Source of the DNA: a virus
Length of the DNA stretch: 34,609 nucleotides
Strand: one strand, 5' to 3'
Virus record (IMG/VR): IMGVR_UViG_3300017613_000771
Location: 1-34,609 of that record
Position numbers and translations under genes: made by a program. Numbering within the stretch: position 1 is the stretch's first letter; each line of letters starts with the position of its first letter. The notes beneath the pieces were generated by a model. That model saw only the letters and a list, made by a program, of their open reading frames with translations, did no database searches and had not been told where the DNA came from. Of the stretch, positions 1 to 7,093 are shown in pieces.

Positions 1-1
1 A

Positions 2-346
2 TCGAGTTCAAAATCTTCTTTGATAGCAGTTCCTCCTGCTTTTCCAGTTGGGCCGAGAAGACCCGAACTGATCTGGTATGACTGCTCATCGTCATCGTCA
101 AGCTCATCTGACTCGTCATCATCGAGTGAGTCATGGTCTTCCTCGTCAAGTACTAACGTTGTATCAGTAGTAATTCCCACAGGATGGTATAACGTTCCTG
201 TGATCATGGTAAGAGAGCCTGTAGTAGACAAATTTAATCTTAAAGTTTCATTAGTAGAAGATAAAGAGATCCCGATAAGGATTGAATCTATTAAGTCTAA
301 GAAGAAAAAGGTAGATATTACAATCAAAACGATAAAAATTAAGTAA
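2..346 (+). CDS. 3' end of a serine-rich virion structural protein (5' end outside window)
   Basis: The frame is open from base 2 to the stop at 344-346, so this is the C-terminal end (about 114 residues) of a longer gene. It shows a short Pro-rich piece (VPPAFPVGPRRPE), then about 25 residues that are nearly all Ser with single Asp, Glu or Trp interruptions, then a beta-rich segment ending in a Lys-rich tail (SKKKKVDITIKTIKIK). The poly-Ser linker is of the same kind as in the two large proteins at 23532-27453, so I infer a tail-fibre or appendage protein built from modules joined by serine tracts. A TTG at base 20 could be taken as a start but is probably internal. A late promoter for the next operon follows directly. 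Confidence 0.7.
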   Translation, partial: SSSKSSLIAVPPAFPVGPRRPELIWYDCSSSSSSSSDSSSSSESWSSSSSTNVVSVVIPTGWYNVPVIMVREPVVDKFNLKVSLVEDKEIPIRIESIKSKKKKVDITIKTIKIK

Positions 347-351
347 AAAAT

Positions 352-359
352 TATAAATA
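352..359 (+). promoter_or_regulatory. T4-type late promoter
   Basis: An exact TATAAATA box lies directly after the serine-rich gene and 32 bp before the preferred start at 392. In T4 such boxes are read by RNA polymerase carrying the gp55 sigma factor, with transcription starting about 6 nt downstream. It shares the extended form TATAAATATTAGTG with the box at 19218. Confidence 0.75.
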
Positions 360-391
360 TTAGTGAAACCTTATAGTAAATGGAGAAAGTT

Positions 392-1147
392 ATGAAAATC
401 AAAATTGATGAAGCCAAAACATTAGAATTTAAAATCGATGCGAGTAGTGGGTGTGCTACAGAAGATCTTGAAGGATATCTTAGATTTAGTTTCGGAGGAG
501 TCGAGTACGGATTCCCTGCAAAGATATCAGAGGGATGTTTTAAAGTAGAAGTGCCTCCATTTAAGAATGTAGTCAATGACCAGATTACGGAGTCAATTTC
601 TAAGAACAAAGCACTAGTAGTCAAAGGCCGATTAGATGTAATCGCCAACAAAAACGCCTACGTAACTCCCTGGAGCGGAGACATTGATATCGAAGTACCT
701 GTATCAATGAAGATCAGTGAAGGTGACGAGATCTTGAAGAAGAAGAAAGTCACTGTTAGTGATCCCGATAAGGAAAGTATCATCCAGGAATTTAATAAGA
801 TATTCGACCCTAAGACAGACGAGGCAGTAAAGGCGAGTAAGTTTAAGGATGTTCTGGTGGAAGAGGAAGATACAACGATAGTCAAAAACGAAGGTAAAGA
901 GATTTTAGTTTCAGAGGAAGAAAAAAAATGGGCCTATGGAACTAAAGATAAGAAATGGCATTTAATCGGAAAAGATGATAGAGATTATGCTGCTGCTATT
1001 TCTCAAAAAGAATTTAAAAAGCTAGGTAAAGAAAAAGCAATGAAGAAATATCTTTCTTTAGGAGAAGATGAGAAAACTCCGAAACCACCGAAAAAATCTC
1101 GCTTCGCTATGGATCTAGAAAAAACATATGTTAAAACAGGAGTATAA
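392..1147 (+). CDS. Late structural protein of unknown function
   Basis: First gene of a late operon. Two in-frame ATGs exist, at 380 and 392. I prefer 392 because GGAG at 382-385 is correctly spaced for it, whereas nothing resembling a ribosome site precedes 380. The protein (251 aa) has an N-terminal beta-rich domain of about 110 residues (with YLRFSFGGVEYGFPAKI), then a charged Lys/Glu segment, then a region with repeated Trp (KKWAYGTKDKKWHLIG) and a basic C-terminus. It starts MKIKIDEAK, so IDE/A may be a very short form of the capsid-targeting motif seen in neighbours. I do not recognise the family. Position and promoter suggest a late head-associated protein. Confidence 0.7.
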   Translation: MKIKIDEAKTLEFKIDASSGCATEDLEGYLRFSFGGVEYGFPAKISEGCFKVEVPPFKNVVNDQITESISKNKALVVKGRLDVIANKNAYVTPWSGDIDIEVPVSMKISEGDEILKKKKVTVSDPDKESIIQEFNKIFDPKTDEAVKASKFKDVLVEEEDTTIVKNEGKEILVSEEEKKWAYGTKDKKWHLIGKDDRDYAAAISQKEFKKLGKEKAMKKYLSLGEDEKTPKPPKKSRFAMDLEKTYVKTGV

Positions 1148-1149
1148 TC

Positions 1150-1605
1150 ATGCCACTGAAACGGAAAAAAGTAAACAAGAAGAAGAGAGAAAGTAAAAGT
1201 GCCTTCATGGATCGATGTATGCATGAGATTACTAACAACAGCGATACCAAACGAAATCAAGATCAGCGAGTAGCTATCTGTTTGACTTACTACAATAAAC
1301 AGGCTAATGAAGGCGAGATCGAAGACAAGATAGACATGATGCTTCATGAGAACTGCGGTGGTAGTCATGGAAAAAAGAAAAGAAAGAGACAAGGCAACGG
1401 AAAGGGAATGGCTGAGTCTGTTACAACCGCTGAAAATGGAATCATGGATACTCTTGAATACGGAGACATGACAAAAGATGAAGTATTCAAAATGATTAAA
1501 AAAGAATATGGATTAAAAAGACATGAGTTCAATCAGGCATGGGATACTTTGATAGAAGAAGGAGATATAGTCAAAGTAAGCGGAAACAAGTGGAGAAGGA
1601 ACTAA
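1150..1605 (+). CDS. Small basic head-associated protein with FMDRCM motif and possible winged helix
   Basis: Starts 3 nt after the previous stop. The N-terminus is very basic (MPLKRKKVNKKKRESKSA). It is followed by FMDRCMHEI...DQRVAICLTYY, a pattern I know as a recurring short module in phage head and portal-associated proteins (F-x-x-RCM ... DQ+x-A-x-C). The last 55 residues (from about residue 95) look like three helices and a basic beta hairpin, a possible winged-helix fold (DEVFKMIKKEYGLKRHEF ... GDIVKVSGNKWRRN). A DNA-contacting structural role is inference. Length 151 aa. Confidence 0.65.
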   Translation: MPLKRKKVNKKKRESKSAFMDRCMHEITNNSDTKRNQDQRVAICLTYYNKQANEGEIEDKIDMMLHENCGGSHGKKKRKRQGNGKGMAESVTTAENGIMDTLEYGDMTKDEVFKMIKKEYGLKRHEFNQAWDTLIEEGDIVKVSGNKWRRN

Positions 1606-1644
1606 AAAAATAGTACGTTTACAAATGGTTAAAAAGGGAGTATA

Positions 1645-2046
1645 ATGGACATCGTAAATAAAATCGATAAATTACTTGGAGATGAGACTACTACTGGAGA
1701 TGTAGCTACTAATACTGCGAAAGGCCACATCGACGTTGTAGGTGGTGACTGTCCTCCAGGTCAGAAATACTGCCCAAAGAGAAAGGTTTGTGTTCCTGAT
1801 ACTAATGAGGCTAATGTTGTAGGTGGTTCATATTTAGCAGGGACTACAGTTAATATAATTGGTTCTGGTCAAACTAGAGTAGTAGGAGACAAAATAAGTA
1901 CTATACTTGATTTATCTCGAAAGAATAAAAGAGTAATAAGTCCTGAAAGTCCTGATAAAACAACTGAAAATTTGGACAGACCAGGATTGAAGTTCAATGA
2001 TATATTAGGTGCTTATGTTCCTGATCACTGGAGGAGTAATGGCTAA
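1645..2046 (+). CDS. Small late protein with Cys-containing CPPGQKYC motif
   Basis: AGGGAG at about 1635 precedes ATG 1645. The protein (133 aa) begins MDIVNKIDKLLGDE, close to the KIDKYL-type N-termini of many other small proteins here, although the (L/I)xE cleavage motif is not exact (LGDE). At about residues 35-51 it has DCPPGQKYCPKRKVCVPD, a four-Cys motif I recall from phage head proteins of unknown role. The remainder is Gly/Thr/Ser-rich and probably flexible. Its stop overlaps the start of the next gene by 8 bp. Function not recognised. Confidence 0.65.
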   Translation: MDIVNKIDKLLGDETTTGDVATNTAKGHIDVVGGDCPPGQKYCPKRKVCVPDTNEANVVGGSYLAGTTVNIIGSGQTRVVGDKISTILDLSRKNKRVISPESPDKTTENLDRPGLKFNDILGAYVPDHWRSNG

Positions 2047-2242
2047 TAAAGATATACAGAAAGCATACGAGAAAACAGTCCTATTGACTGAAGTATTTAA
2101 AGACTTTGGGCCAGACGATAGGAAGAATCGGCAATTTACTAAGCTACTAGTCAAGAAGTTAGTAGCTGCTTTGAAGTCAGTACCAGAACCAAATAGTCAA
2201 GTTAAAGTGGCTATTAAGGAAGGTGACAAATGGCTAAAGTAG
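2039..2242 (+). CDS. Small late protein with IQKAYEK-LLTE N-terminal tag
   Basis: An upstream in-frame ATG exists at 2009, but GGAGG at 2030-2034 marks ATG 2039 as the start and gives a compact 8-bp overlap with the previous gene. The protein is 67 aa. Its N-terminus, IQKAYEKTVLLTE, is nearly the same as in the genes at 22392 (IQEAYEKNILLTE) and 31288 (IQAAYENSILNE), while the bodies differ. I interpret the first 18 residues, ending LTE18, as a candidate capsid-targeting sequence. The body is a basic helix (FTKLLVKKLVAALKS). No known family recognised. Confidence 0.65.
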   Translation: MANKDIQKAYEKTVLLTEVFKDFGPDDRKNRQFTKLLVKKLVAALKSVPEPNSQVKVAIKEGDKWLK

Positions 2243-2355
2243 GAGGCAGAAAATACCCTTGGGGTTGGAAATATCCAGACGGTTGGAGACATCCAGAATT
2301 TCCAAAATGGAGAGGAAGAGGATATAGCGATATTACTGGTGGAGGAGTCAGATAA
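2230..2355 (+). CDS. 41-residue Trp/Gly/Pro-rich mini-protein
   Basis: ATG 2230 overlaps the end of the previous gene by 13 bp, with GGAAGG just upstream, and its stop overlaps the next ATG (TAATG). The peptide is rich in Trp, Gly, Pro, Tyr and Arg: KYPWGWKYPDGW, then HPEFPKWRGRGY, and it ends in GGGVR. It fills the gap between two tightly packed genes exactly, which is the main evidence that it is real. It has no tag and no recognised family. Aromatic and basic composition suggests a disordered binding peptide rather than an enzyme. Confidence 0.55.
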   Translation: MAKVGGRKYPWGWKYPDGWRHPEFPKWRGRGYSDITGGGVR

Positions 2356-2570
2356 TGGATACTGTAAGTAAATATCTAAAAGAAGATACAATCACAGAAG
2401 AGAGTAAGACTTATAAGAGTCTCGCTGATAGAATCAAAAGAGCCAAGTCTACAAAAGACGTAACAGCAGTTTTATCCGATCTCAAGAAAGCCGTAGCTCA
2501 AAAAGACGTAGGCCAAAAGGAAGCTATCAAATTAGCGGATATGGCCGACGATAAGCTGGAGGAAGTATAA
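2355..2570 (+). CDS. Small helical late protein with capsid-targeting-like N-terminus
   Basis: Translationally coupled to the genes on both sides (TAATG at 2353-2357, and the stop shares a base with ATG 2570), with GGAGG upstream. The 71-aa protein starts MDTVSKYLKEDTITEESK, which contains LKE10 and ITE15, both matching the (L/I)xE signature of T4 gp21 protease sites. The rest is a charged helical body (LADRIKRAKSTKDVTAVLSDL, split around residue 35). No enzyme motif is visible. I infer a small internal head protein. Confidence 0.65.
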   Translation: MDTVSKYLKEDTITEESKTYKSLADRIKRAKSTKDVTAVLSDLKKAVAQKDVGQKEAIKLADMADDKLEEV

Positions 2571-2854
2571 TGGATCTGTTGGATAAATTTGAAGTAGAAG
2601 AGTTAATCCTAGAGACTAAAGAGCTACTGGCCGAACCAGATTTAAAAGAGATGGCTGTAAAGACTGCTGGATGGACTAAGGATTCTGTACAGAAATTTGG
2701 CGCTAGTATAGGCAAAGATCCAGGAGAGAAGGGATTCTTTGATGCTTGTGTTTTAAAAATGAAGACTAAAGTAGATGATCCAGATGGATTTTGTGCTAGT
2801 CTAAAAGATACCTATTACGGAGATACAAATTGGCGAGGAAAAAGCGAAAAATAA
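2570..2854 (+). CDS. Small late protein, possible internal head protein
   Basis: GGAGG at about 2558 precedes ATG 2570. The 94-aa protein has an acidic leucine-rich N-terminus, MDLLDKFEVEELILE, with ILE15 as a candidate protease site, followed by LAE and MAVKTAGWTKDSVQKF. The C-terminal half has two Cys in FFDACVLKMKTKV and GFCASLKDTYYGDTNW. The spacing C-x-K-M...DGFCASL-x-D resembles the FMxRCM...AVCxxxW type module seen at 1150, so it may be a divergent copy. Function unknown. Confidence 0.6.
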   Translation: MDLLDKFEVEELILETKELLAEPDLKEMAVKTAGWTKDSVQKFGASIGKDPGEKGFFDACVLKMKTKVDDPDGFCASLKDTYYGDTNWRGKSEK

Positions 2855-2881
2855 ACGATACACAAATAGGTAAGGATAAAA

Positions 2882-3061
2882 GTGAATCATTGCTACGAAG
2901 GATCGAACGATTTACCTTGTAAAGCATGTGAACATTATTGGAGAGATGTAAAATGGTGTCCACTTAAAGAGATATTCTTACCTGAAAAATTGTGTAGCGA
3001 TTTTAAAGAAGTAGTAGAAGATATCGAAAATGTGTCAGAAAATAGGAGGGACTGTGTATGA
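2882..3061 (+). CDS. Cys-rich mini-protein, possible zinc binder (GTG start)
   Basis: A 59-aa reading frame begins at GTG 2882 behind AAGGA (2872-2876) and ends at a TGA overlapping the next ATG by 4 bp. It contains HCYEG, then PCKACEHYW, then KWCPL, then KLCSDF, giving five Cys and two His in about 40 residues, with a CxxC pair. This is consistent with a small zinc-binding fold, but no family is recognised. It fills the only gap between two late genes and its coupling to the phosphoesterase gene supports it. Confidence 0.6.
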   Translation: MNHCYEGSNDLPCKACEHYWRDVKWCPLKEIFLPEKLCSDFKEVVEDIENVSENRRDCV

Positions 3062-4401
3062 CAAAAAAAGACAAGATTAAAGAAGCGTATTACGAAAATC
3101 CCGATTTCAAGAGAAGTAAACTAGCGAAGGAATTAGGAGTTGACGAAGCCTACATAAGAGCAACCATCCGACCTTTGAAGAAGAATCAAGTTAAGCAAGG
3201 TCACAAACCCCTAGAAGAAACAATGGACTTCAACCGAACGTCCAAAAACCATGCCAAATTAGATTTACAATCCCTGACAATTACTACCTTAGAACAAGCC
3301 TTAGAAGTTTCAAAGGTAGACATGACTCAGTGGAAAGTAGATCGATTTCACATTGGTTCCTGGCAAGTCACCATGAAGCTGCGTGAGGAGACAGGAAAAT
3401 ACGATAAACAGGATAGGCCGATCTATATAGACAAGCCGAAGACTGTTACCATGTATAAGATCCAGGCTTGGCTAGTCAAACTCCATAATATGGAATGGGT
3501 AGAAGCAATCCGAGATCTCATCAAAGAAATTCCTAAACTCGACACTCCAACATACACGCGACCAACGTTAGCCGAAGAAGATGCTGATAGATATCTTCTT
3601 GAGGTAGCATTGTTTGACGTTCACTTTGGTATGCTTGCTTGGGGCAAAGAGACACAGTATGACTATGACTTAAAGATAGCAGAGGATTTATTCCTTTATG
3701 CTGTACAGGATCTATTGAAGAAGTCAGCAGGATATCAGCCATCGAGAATCGTGTTTCCTTTCGGGAATGACTTCTTACATATCGATGATCCTACAAATAC
3801 CACTCCACAGAATCGAAACCCACTTGACGTGGATTCTCGACTCATCAAGATTTACCAGAAAGCCAAGAAAGCAGTCATCAAAGCTATTGACTACTGTAGA
3901 CAAGTAGCTCCAGTAGATGTGGTATGGGTGCCTGGGAATCATGATATGAATGTCTCTTACTACCTATGTGATGTCATATCAGAAGTTTTTGGTCATGACG
4001 AGGATGTCAGAGTGGATGTCGGGCCGAAGTGGAGAAAGTTTTACCCTTGGGGTAAAGGTCTGATTTGCTATACTCATGGAGTAGAGGAACCTTTAAGAGA
4101 TCTTCCAGGAATCATTGCTACGGAAGAGCCTCAACTATGGGCCGATGCCAGTTATAGAGAGATCCATATCGGGCATAAGCATAAGAAAACTGAAATGACT
4201 TGGACTAATGTAGATACGAAAAACGGAGCAGTACTTCGAATGATTCCTTCTCTATCTACAGAGGATGCTTGGCACTATCGGAAGGGATACATCAAAGGCT
4301 ATCATGCTGCGGAGTCTTATTTGTGGGATAATAGATTTGGTGTTGTCGGTCAATTCACTTCATACATTGACTATGACGAGCAAGTCAAAGGCAAGTACTA
4401 A
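3058..4401 (+). CDS. Calcineurin-like metallophosphoesterase with N-terminal helix-turn-helix
   Basis: The signature motifs of the calcineurin-like phosphoesterase family are all present in order in this 447-aa protein: DVHFG (187-191), GND (236-238), GNHD (293-296), THG (339-341) and GHKH (372-375). These ligate a di-metal centre that hydrolyses phosphomono- or diesters. The first 45 residues look like a helix-turn-helix (KLAKELGVDEAYIRATIRPL), suggesting DNA or RNA contact. It is not the T4 gp47 recombination nuclease, which is shorter and starts directly with the D-x-H motif. AGGAGG precedes ATG 3058. Substrate is unknown; a nucleic-acid substrate is inference from the HTH. Confidence 0.85.
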   Translation: MTKKDKIKEAYYENPDFKRSKLAKELGVDEAYIRATIRPLKKNQVKQGHKPLEETMDFNRTSKNHAKLDLQSLTITTLEQALEVSKVDMTQWKVDRFHIGSWQVTMKLREETGKYDKQDRPIYIDKPKTVTMYKIQAWLVKLHNMEWVEAIRDLIKEIPKLDTPTYTRPTLAEEDADRYLLEVALFDVHFGMLAWGKETQYDYDLKIAEDLFLYAVQDLLKKSAGYQPSRIVFPFGNDFLHIDDPTNTTPQNRNPLDVDSRLIKIYQKAKKAVIKAIDYCRQVAPVDVVWVPGNHDMNVSYYLCDVISEVFGHDEDVRVDVGPKWRKFYPWGKGLICYTHGVEEPLRDLPGIIATEEPQLWADASYREIHIGHKHKKTEMTWTNVDTKNGAVLRMIPSLSTEDAWHYRKGYIKGYHAAESYLWDNRFGVVGQFTSYIDYDEQVKGKY

Positions 4402-4529
4402 TGAGATATTTACCGTTATTTTTTATTATTACGATAGGAAGTGCTTTAGGTTACGTACTAGGTACGATACTTTTGGCAGTATTTCAAATGACAATAGGCA
4501 TTGACTTGCTATTGAGTTTATTATTATGA
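4401..4529 (+). CDS. 42-residue membrane protein
   Basis: ATG 4401 overlaps the phosphoesterase stop (TAATG), and the stop overlaps the next ATG by 4 bp, so the frame sits exactly between its neighbours. It is almost entirely hydrophobic: FFIITIGSALGYVLGTILL, then a second run ending IDLLLSLLL, with one Arg at position 2. One long or two short transmembrane segments are likely. The ribosome site is weak, so translational coupling probably drives expression. No family recognised. Confidence 0.55.
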   Translation: MRYLPLFFIITIGSALGYVLGTILLAVFQMTIGIDLLLSLLL

Positions 4530-4735
4530 TAGAACTTATTATCGCTTTTCTCCTGGGATGTCTATGGACGAGAACATACTATGCGAGAATTAACGTGAGA
4601 ACAGATTGGATGCGATCCTGGGATTGGAGCGATAATAAGTTTTACAAAAAGTTACATAGATGGAATTGCGAGTTATGTCCAAAGAGGTTGTACTGCGAAC
4701 GTTACTACACTGAAACCAAAGAAGTCAAATCATGA
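4526..4735 (+). CDS. Small membrane-anchored Cys-containing protein
   Basis: A 69-aa protein whose first 13 residues (MIELIIAFLLGCL) form a short N-terminal membrane segment, followed by a Trp/Arg/Tyr-rich cytoplasmic-type domain with WNCELCPKRLYC, a C-x2-C-x5-C arrangement. It starts inside the end of the previous membrane-protein gene, so the two are probably made together. Its last 31 bp overlap the end of the convergent uvsW gene. No known family. Confidence 0.6.
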   Translation: MIELIIAFLLGCLWTRTYYARINVRTDWMRSWDWSDNKFYKKLHRWNCELCPKRLYCERYYTETKEVKS

Positions 4736-6171
4736 TCAGTAGTATTAAAATCTAACTCCTCTATATCAAACCCTTCACTATCATAGAACATAATCCTTTT
4801 ATCGGCGTGCTTCTTTAAGTACCTCACTGAATCACAGATATCATAAACATATGCTCCTGTGGACTTATCCTCATGTAAACGTAAGGTACGTCCAATACTC
4901 TGGAGGACTCGTATCTTACTTTTAAATGGAGCCGCTAGGCATAGGTATTTCAGATTAGGTATATTGATACCCTGCTGGAATATCCCATAGGTAGCAATGA
5001 GAGCTATTCCTTTCTCATCGATCATACGTTGTCTCCATTGCTCTCTGAGTTCAACGTCATGCTTCCCATGTAAAAACATTACTTTCTTTTCGGATCTCCT
5101 CAGAAGATTCAATAAAAGATTACCTTCTTTATGGAGGCCGACGAGTAATAGAATGTTATGATCTACGGAGTCAACCAGATTCTTAATCAGACCTAACCTG
5201 AATTCATCATTGAAGGTTACCTCTTTGACTTCGTTATATCCTTCTGCTTCTATACCTCCAACATAGTTTATATTGACTACCTTTACGTTACACTTAGAGA
5301 TATATCCTTGCTCTGCTAGTAATCCAGAAGGATAGTCTCTCAAAACAGGGCCGAGAAATGCTTTAGTGTTGAGCATTTCTAAGTCATCCATTGGCATGGT
5401 TCCTGTAAATCCAAACCGATATCTTGCATTAGATTTAGAGAAGAGCTTCTTTAGCTCATGGGATTTGACCTGATGGCACTCGTCGCCAATTATAATATCA
5501 TAGTCATTCAAGCGTTTAGTGTTATTCTTTAGAGACTGCCAAGTAGTAATAACTATCGCTCTTGCCCATTGCTCTTCCTTCTTTTTTATCTTGTCATATA
5601 TACGACCTATGTACTTAGCTCCGATTCCATATTCTATCATATCAGTGTAGAACTGTTCAACCAAACTTTTCGATGGAACGATTACAACTGCGGAGCGAAC
5701 TCTGGTGATAGGTTTATTATTGAGAAGGTTCTTTATTATATAAGATATAACTAGTGACTTACCTGAAGCTGTGGCACTTCGAATGATGCCTTTGGAGTAT
5801 TTCAAGCAATACCTAACGCTCTCCTCCTGATATGGTCGAGGAGTAAGAGACAGATCGAATTTAATTTCAAATCCAGGCTTAAAGGTATCTCCCTTGAATA
5901 GCTGTTTTACTTCATCACTAGTGTCAAATTCAACATCAGGGAATTCTTTTCGGGAAGCATGTAGAAAGTCTGGTAGCAGTCCATAGGGAAACGTGCCAGT
6001 GTCAGTGATTAAAGATGCCTCACCATTCCACATTCCAGATCGATATTTTGGACTCCAGAAGTATCCCTTTACCTTATGGGTAAAGAGTTGCTTCATTTTC
6101 TTCATGTACTCGTCATTGTTAGTGAATATCTTGACTCTAATTTTTCTGTATAATTCTAACCGTACTACCAT
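4705..6171 (-). CDS. uvsW: UvsW-like superfamily 2 DNA helicase
   Basis: A 488-aa protein, close to T4 UvsW in length, with SF2 helicase motifs: Q-like RPYQEE (112-117), Walker A ATASGKS (133-139), DECH (230-233), FTGT (255-258) and motif VI QSIGRTLR (424-431). UvsW unwinds R-loops and branch-migrates recombination intermediates, switching T4 from origin-dependent to recombination-dependent replication. The N-terminal region of about 100 residues matches the position of the small UvsW substrate-binding domain. It follows uvsY in the same operon (1-bp overlap), the same pairing as in T4. Its 3' end overlaps a convergent late gene by 31 bp. Confidence 0.9.
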   Translation of the reverse strand: MVVRLELYRKIRVKIFTNNDEYMKKMKQLFTHKVKGYFWSPKYRSGMWNGEASLITDTGTFPYGLLPDFLHASRKEFPDVEFDTSDEVKQLFKGDTFKPGFEIKFDLSLTPRPYQEESVRYCLKYSKGIIRSATASGKSLVISYIIKNLLNNKPITRVRSAVVIVPSKSLVEQFYTDMIEYGIGAKYIGRIYDKIKKKEEQWARAIVITTWQSLKNNTKRLNDYDIIIGDECHQVKSHELKKLFSKSNARYRFGFTGTMPMDDLEMLNTKAFLGPVLRDYPSGLLAEQGYISKCNVKVVNINYVGGIEAEGYNEVKEVTFNDEFRLGLIKNLVDSVDHNILLLVGLHKEGNLLLNLLRRSEKKVMFLHGKHDVELREQWRQRMIDEKGIALIATYGIFQQGINIPNLKYLCLAAPFKSKIRVLQSIGRTLRLHEDKSTGAYVYDICDSVRYLKKHADKRIMFYDSEGFDIEELDFNTTDHDLTSLVSV

Positions 6172-6587
6172 TATATTCCTCTACGATCTCTATCGTTGAA
6201 TTGCTTCATATTCCATGACAGTTTATCAAAAGCCTTCCAAGCCATTTCAAAAAAACGTACCTTGATCTTTTGCTTCTTCATTATTTTTTTCATAGCAATG
6301 ATCTTTTCATCTGCTGGTAGGCAGTAGTCTTCAATTTCCTTTTTCTCCCAATGCTCATCAACATCAAATTTATAATGCTTGTATCTCTTACCTCTTAGAG
6401 CATCCATTTTCCTCTCTAGTTCCTCGTATATATCAAGCTCTGCGTAGTAAAGCTCCTTATACTGGACGAGTAGAAAGATGTTATCCTGGAGTTTTTCTTG
6501 GATATCAGTCTCGTCGAATTTAACCATCTCATCAATGGGATGCTCTGTGTGTAACTCAGTGAATATTTCTTCAACAGTTTTGCTCAT
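6171..6587 (-). CDS. uvsY: UvsY-like recombination mediator
   Basis: Assigned from length (138 aa, T4 UvsY is 137), position directly upstream of uvsW, and a matching pattern of helical segments: a leucine/tyrosine-rich helix (QYKELYYAELDIYEELERKM), then a basic YKHYKFDVDEHWEKKE stretch and the conserved-looking LPADEKIIAMKK segment. UvsY loads UvsX recombinase onto ssDNA coated with gp32. The frame extends to a TTG at 6593, but AGGAG at 6596-6600 is correctly spaced for ATG 6587. A sigma70-like promoter lies at 6614-6641 on this strand. UvsX and gp32 are not in the window. Confidence 0.7.
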   Translation of the reverse strand: MSKTVEEIFTELHTEHPIDEMVKFDETDIQEKLQDNIFLLVQYKELYYAELDIYEELERKMDALRGKRYKHYKFDVDEHWEKKEIEDYCLPADEKIIAMKKIMKKQKIKVRFFEMAWKAFDKLSWNMKQFNDRDRRGI

Positions 6588-6602
6588 AGACAATTCTCCT
6601 AT

Positions 6603-6610
6603 TATAAATA
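6603..6610 (+). promoter_or_regulatory. TATAAATA box, possible late promoter upstream of release-factor gene
   Basis: An exact late-promoter box lies in the divergent intergenic region, 115 bp upstream of ATG 6725. It could give late transcription of the helicase-polymerase block or be chance in AT-rich DNA. It partly adjoins the minus-strand uvsY promoter. Confidence 0.4.
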
Positions 6611-6613
6611 CCT

Positions 6614-6641
6614 ATCATATATTTACATTTTCATATTGTAA
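6614..6641 (-). promoter_or_regulatory. Sigma70-type promoter for uvsY-uvsW
   Basis: On the minus strand, TTACAA (6641-6636) and TATGAT (6619-6614) are separated by 16 bp and point at uvsY, whose start is 27 bp downstream of the -10 box. This would allow the host polymerase to express the recombination genes early. Confidence 0.5.
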
Positions 6642-6687
6642 CATAAGTAAGAGCATTCGTAAACCTTCAAACTTTTTTTTCTCTTGG

Positions 6688-6716
6688 TTTACAAATTGTG
6701 TCAAATAGTGTATCAT
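6688..6716 (+). promoter_or_regulatory. Sigma70-type promoter for the release-factor-like gene
   Basis: TTTACA (6688-6693) and TATCAT (6711-6716) are separated by exactly 17 bp. The expected transcription start, about 7 bp past the -10 box, falls at 6722-6724, immediately before ATG 6725, so the transcript would be nearly leaderless. Confidence 0.5.
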
Positions 6717-6724
6717 ACCTCATT

Positions 6725-7093
6725 ATGAAAAAAGAAAAGCTATTCTCCCTAAATAAAAAAGATTTCACTGTTCAGGTATTTCGCGCTGGTGGTAAAGGTG
6801 GTCAAAAGCAAAACAAGACTAGCAGTGGAGTTCGTATAATCCATAAAGAGTCTGGAGCTAGAGGCGAATGTAGAAACCATCGGCAGCAGTCTATGAATAA
6901 GAAGGTAGCCATGCAGAGACTATCCAACAGTATGGACTTTCGAATATGGCTTAATCGCAAAGCCCAGGAAGTCATAGAGGGAATAAAAATAGAAGACAAA
7001 GTAAAGCAGATGATGGGCGATGAAAATCTGAAACTGGAAACGAAAAATGAGGATGGTCAATGGGTGGAGGTAGAATTTGGAACGTTTAAATAG
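6725..7093 (+). CDS. Peptide chain release factor-like protein (GGQ domain)
   Basis: A 122-aa protein with the class I release factor catalytic loop: FRAGGKGGQKQNKTSSGVRI (GGQ at about residues 26-28), followed by HKESGARGE and RQQSMNKKVAMQRL. The GGQ glutamine enters the ribosomal peptidyl transferase centre and triggers peptidyl-tRNA hydrolysis. The protein lacks a stop-codon recognition domain, so it belongs with the short, codon-independent RF-like proteins such as ribosome-rescue factors. This compact form occurs in phages. A GTG at 6698 could extend it by nine residues, but it lies inside the putative promoter, so ATG 6725 is preferred. There is no Shine-Dalgarno. The next gene starts inside its 3' end. 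Confidence 0.85.
   Translation: MKKEKLFSLNKKDFTVQVFRAGGKGGQKQNKTSSGVRIIHKESGARGECRNHRQQSMNKKVAMQRLSNSMDFRIWLNRKAQEVIEGIKIEDKVKQMMGDENLKLETKNEDGQWVEVEFGTFK

Noticed and set aside
1003-1392. 129-aa minus-strand frame with hydrophobic segments
   Set aside because: It lies opposite two well-supported late genes, has no promoter or ribosome site, and its hydrophobicity follows from Lys/Glu-rich codons on the other strand.
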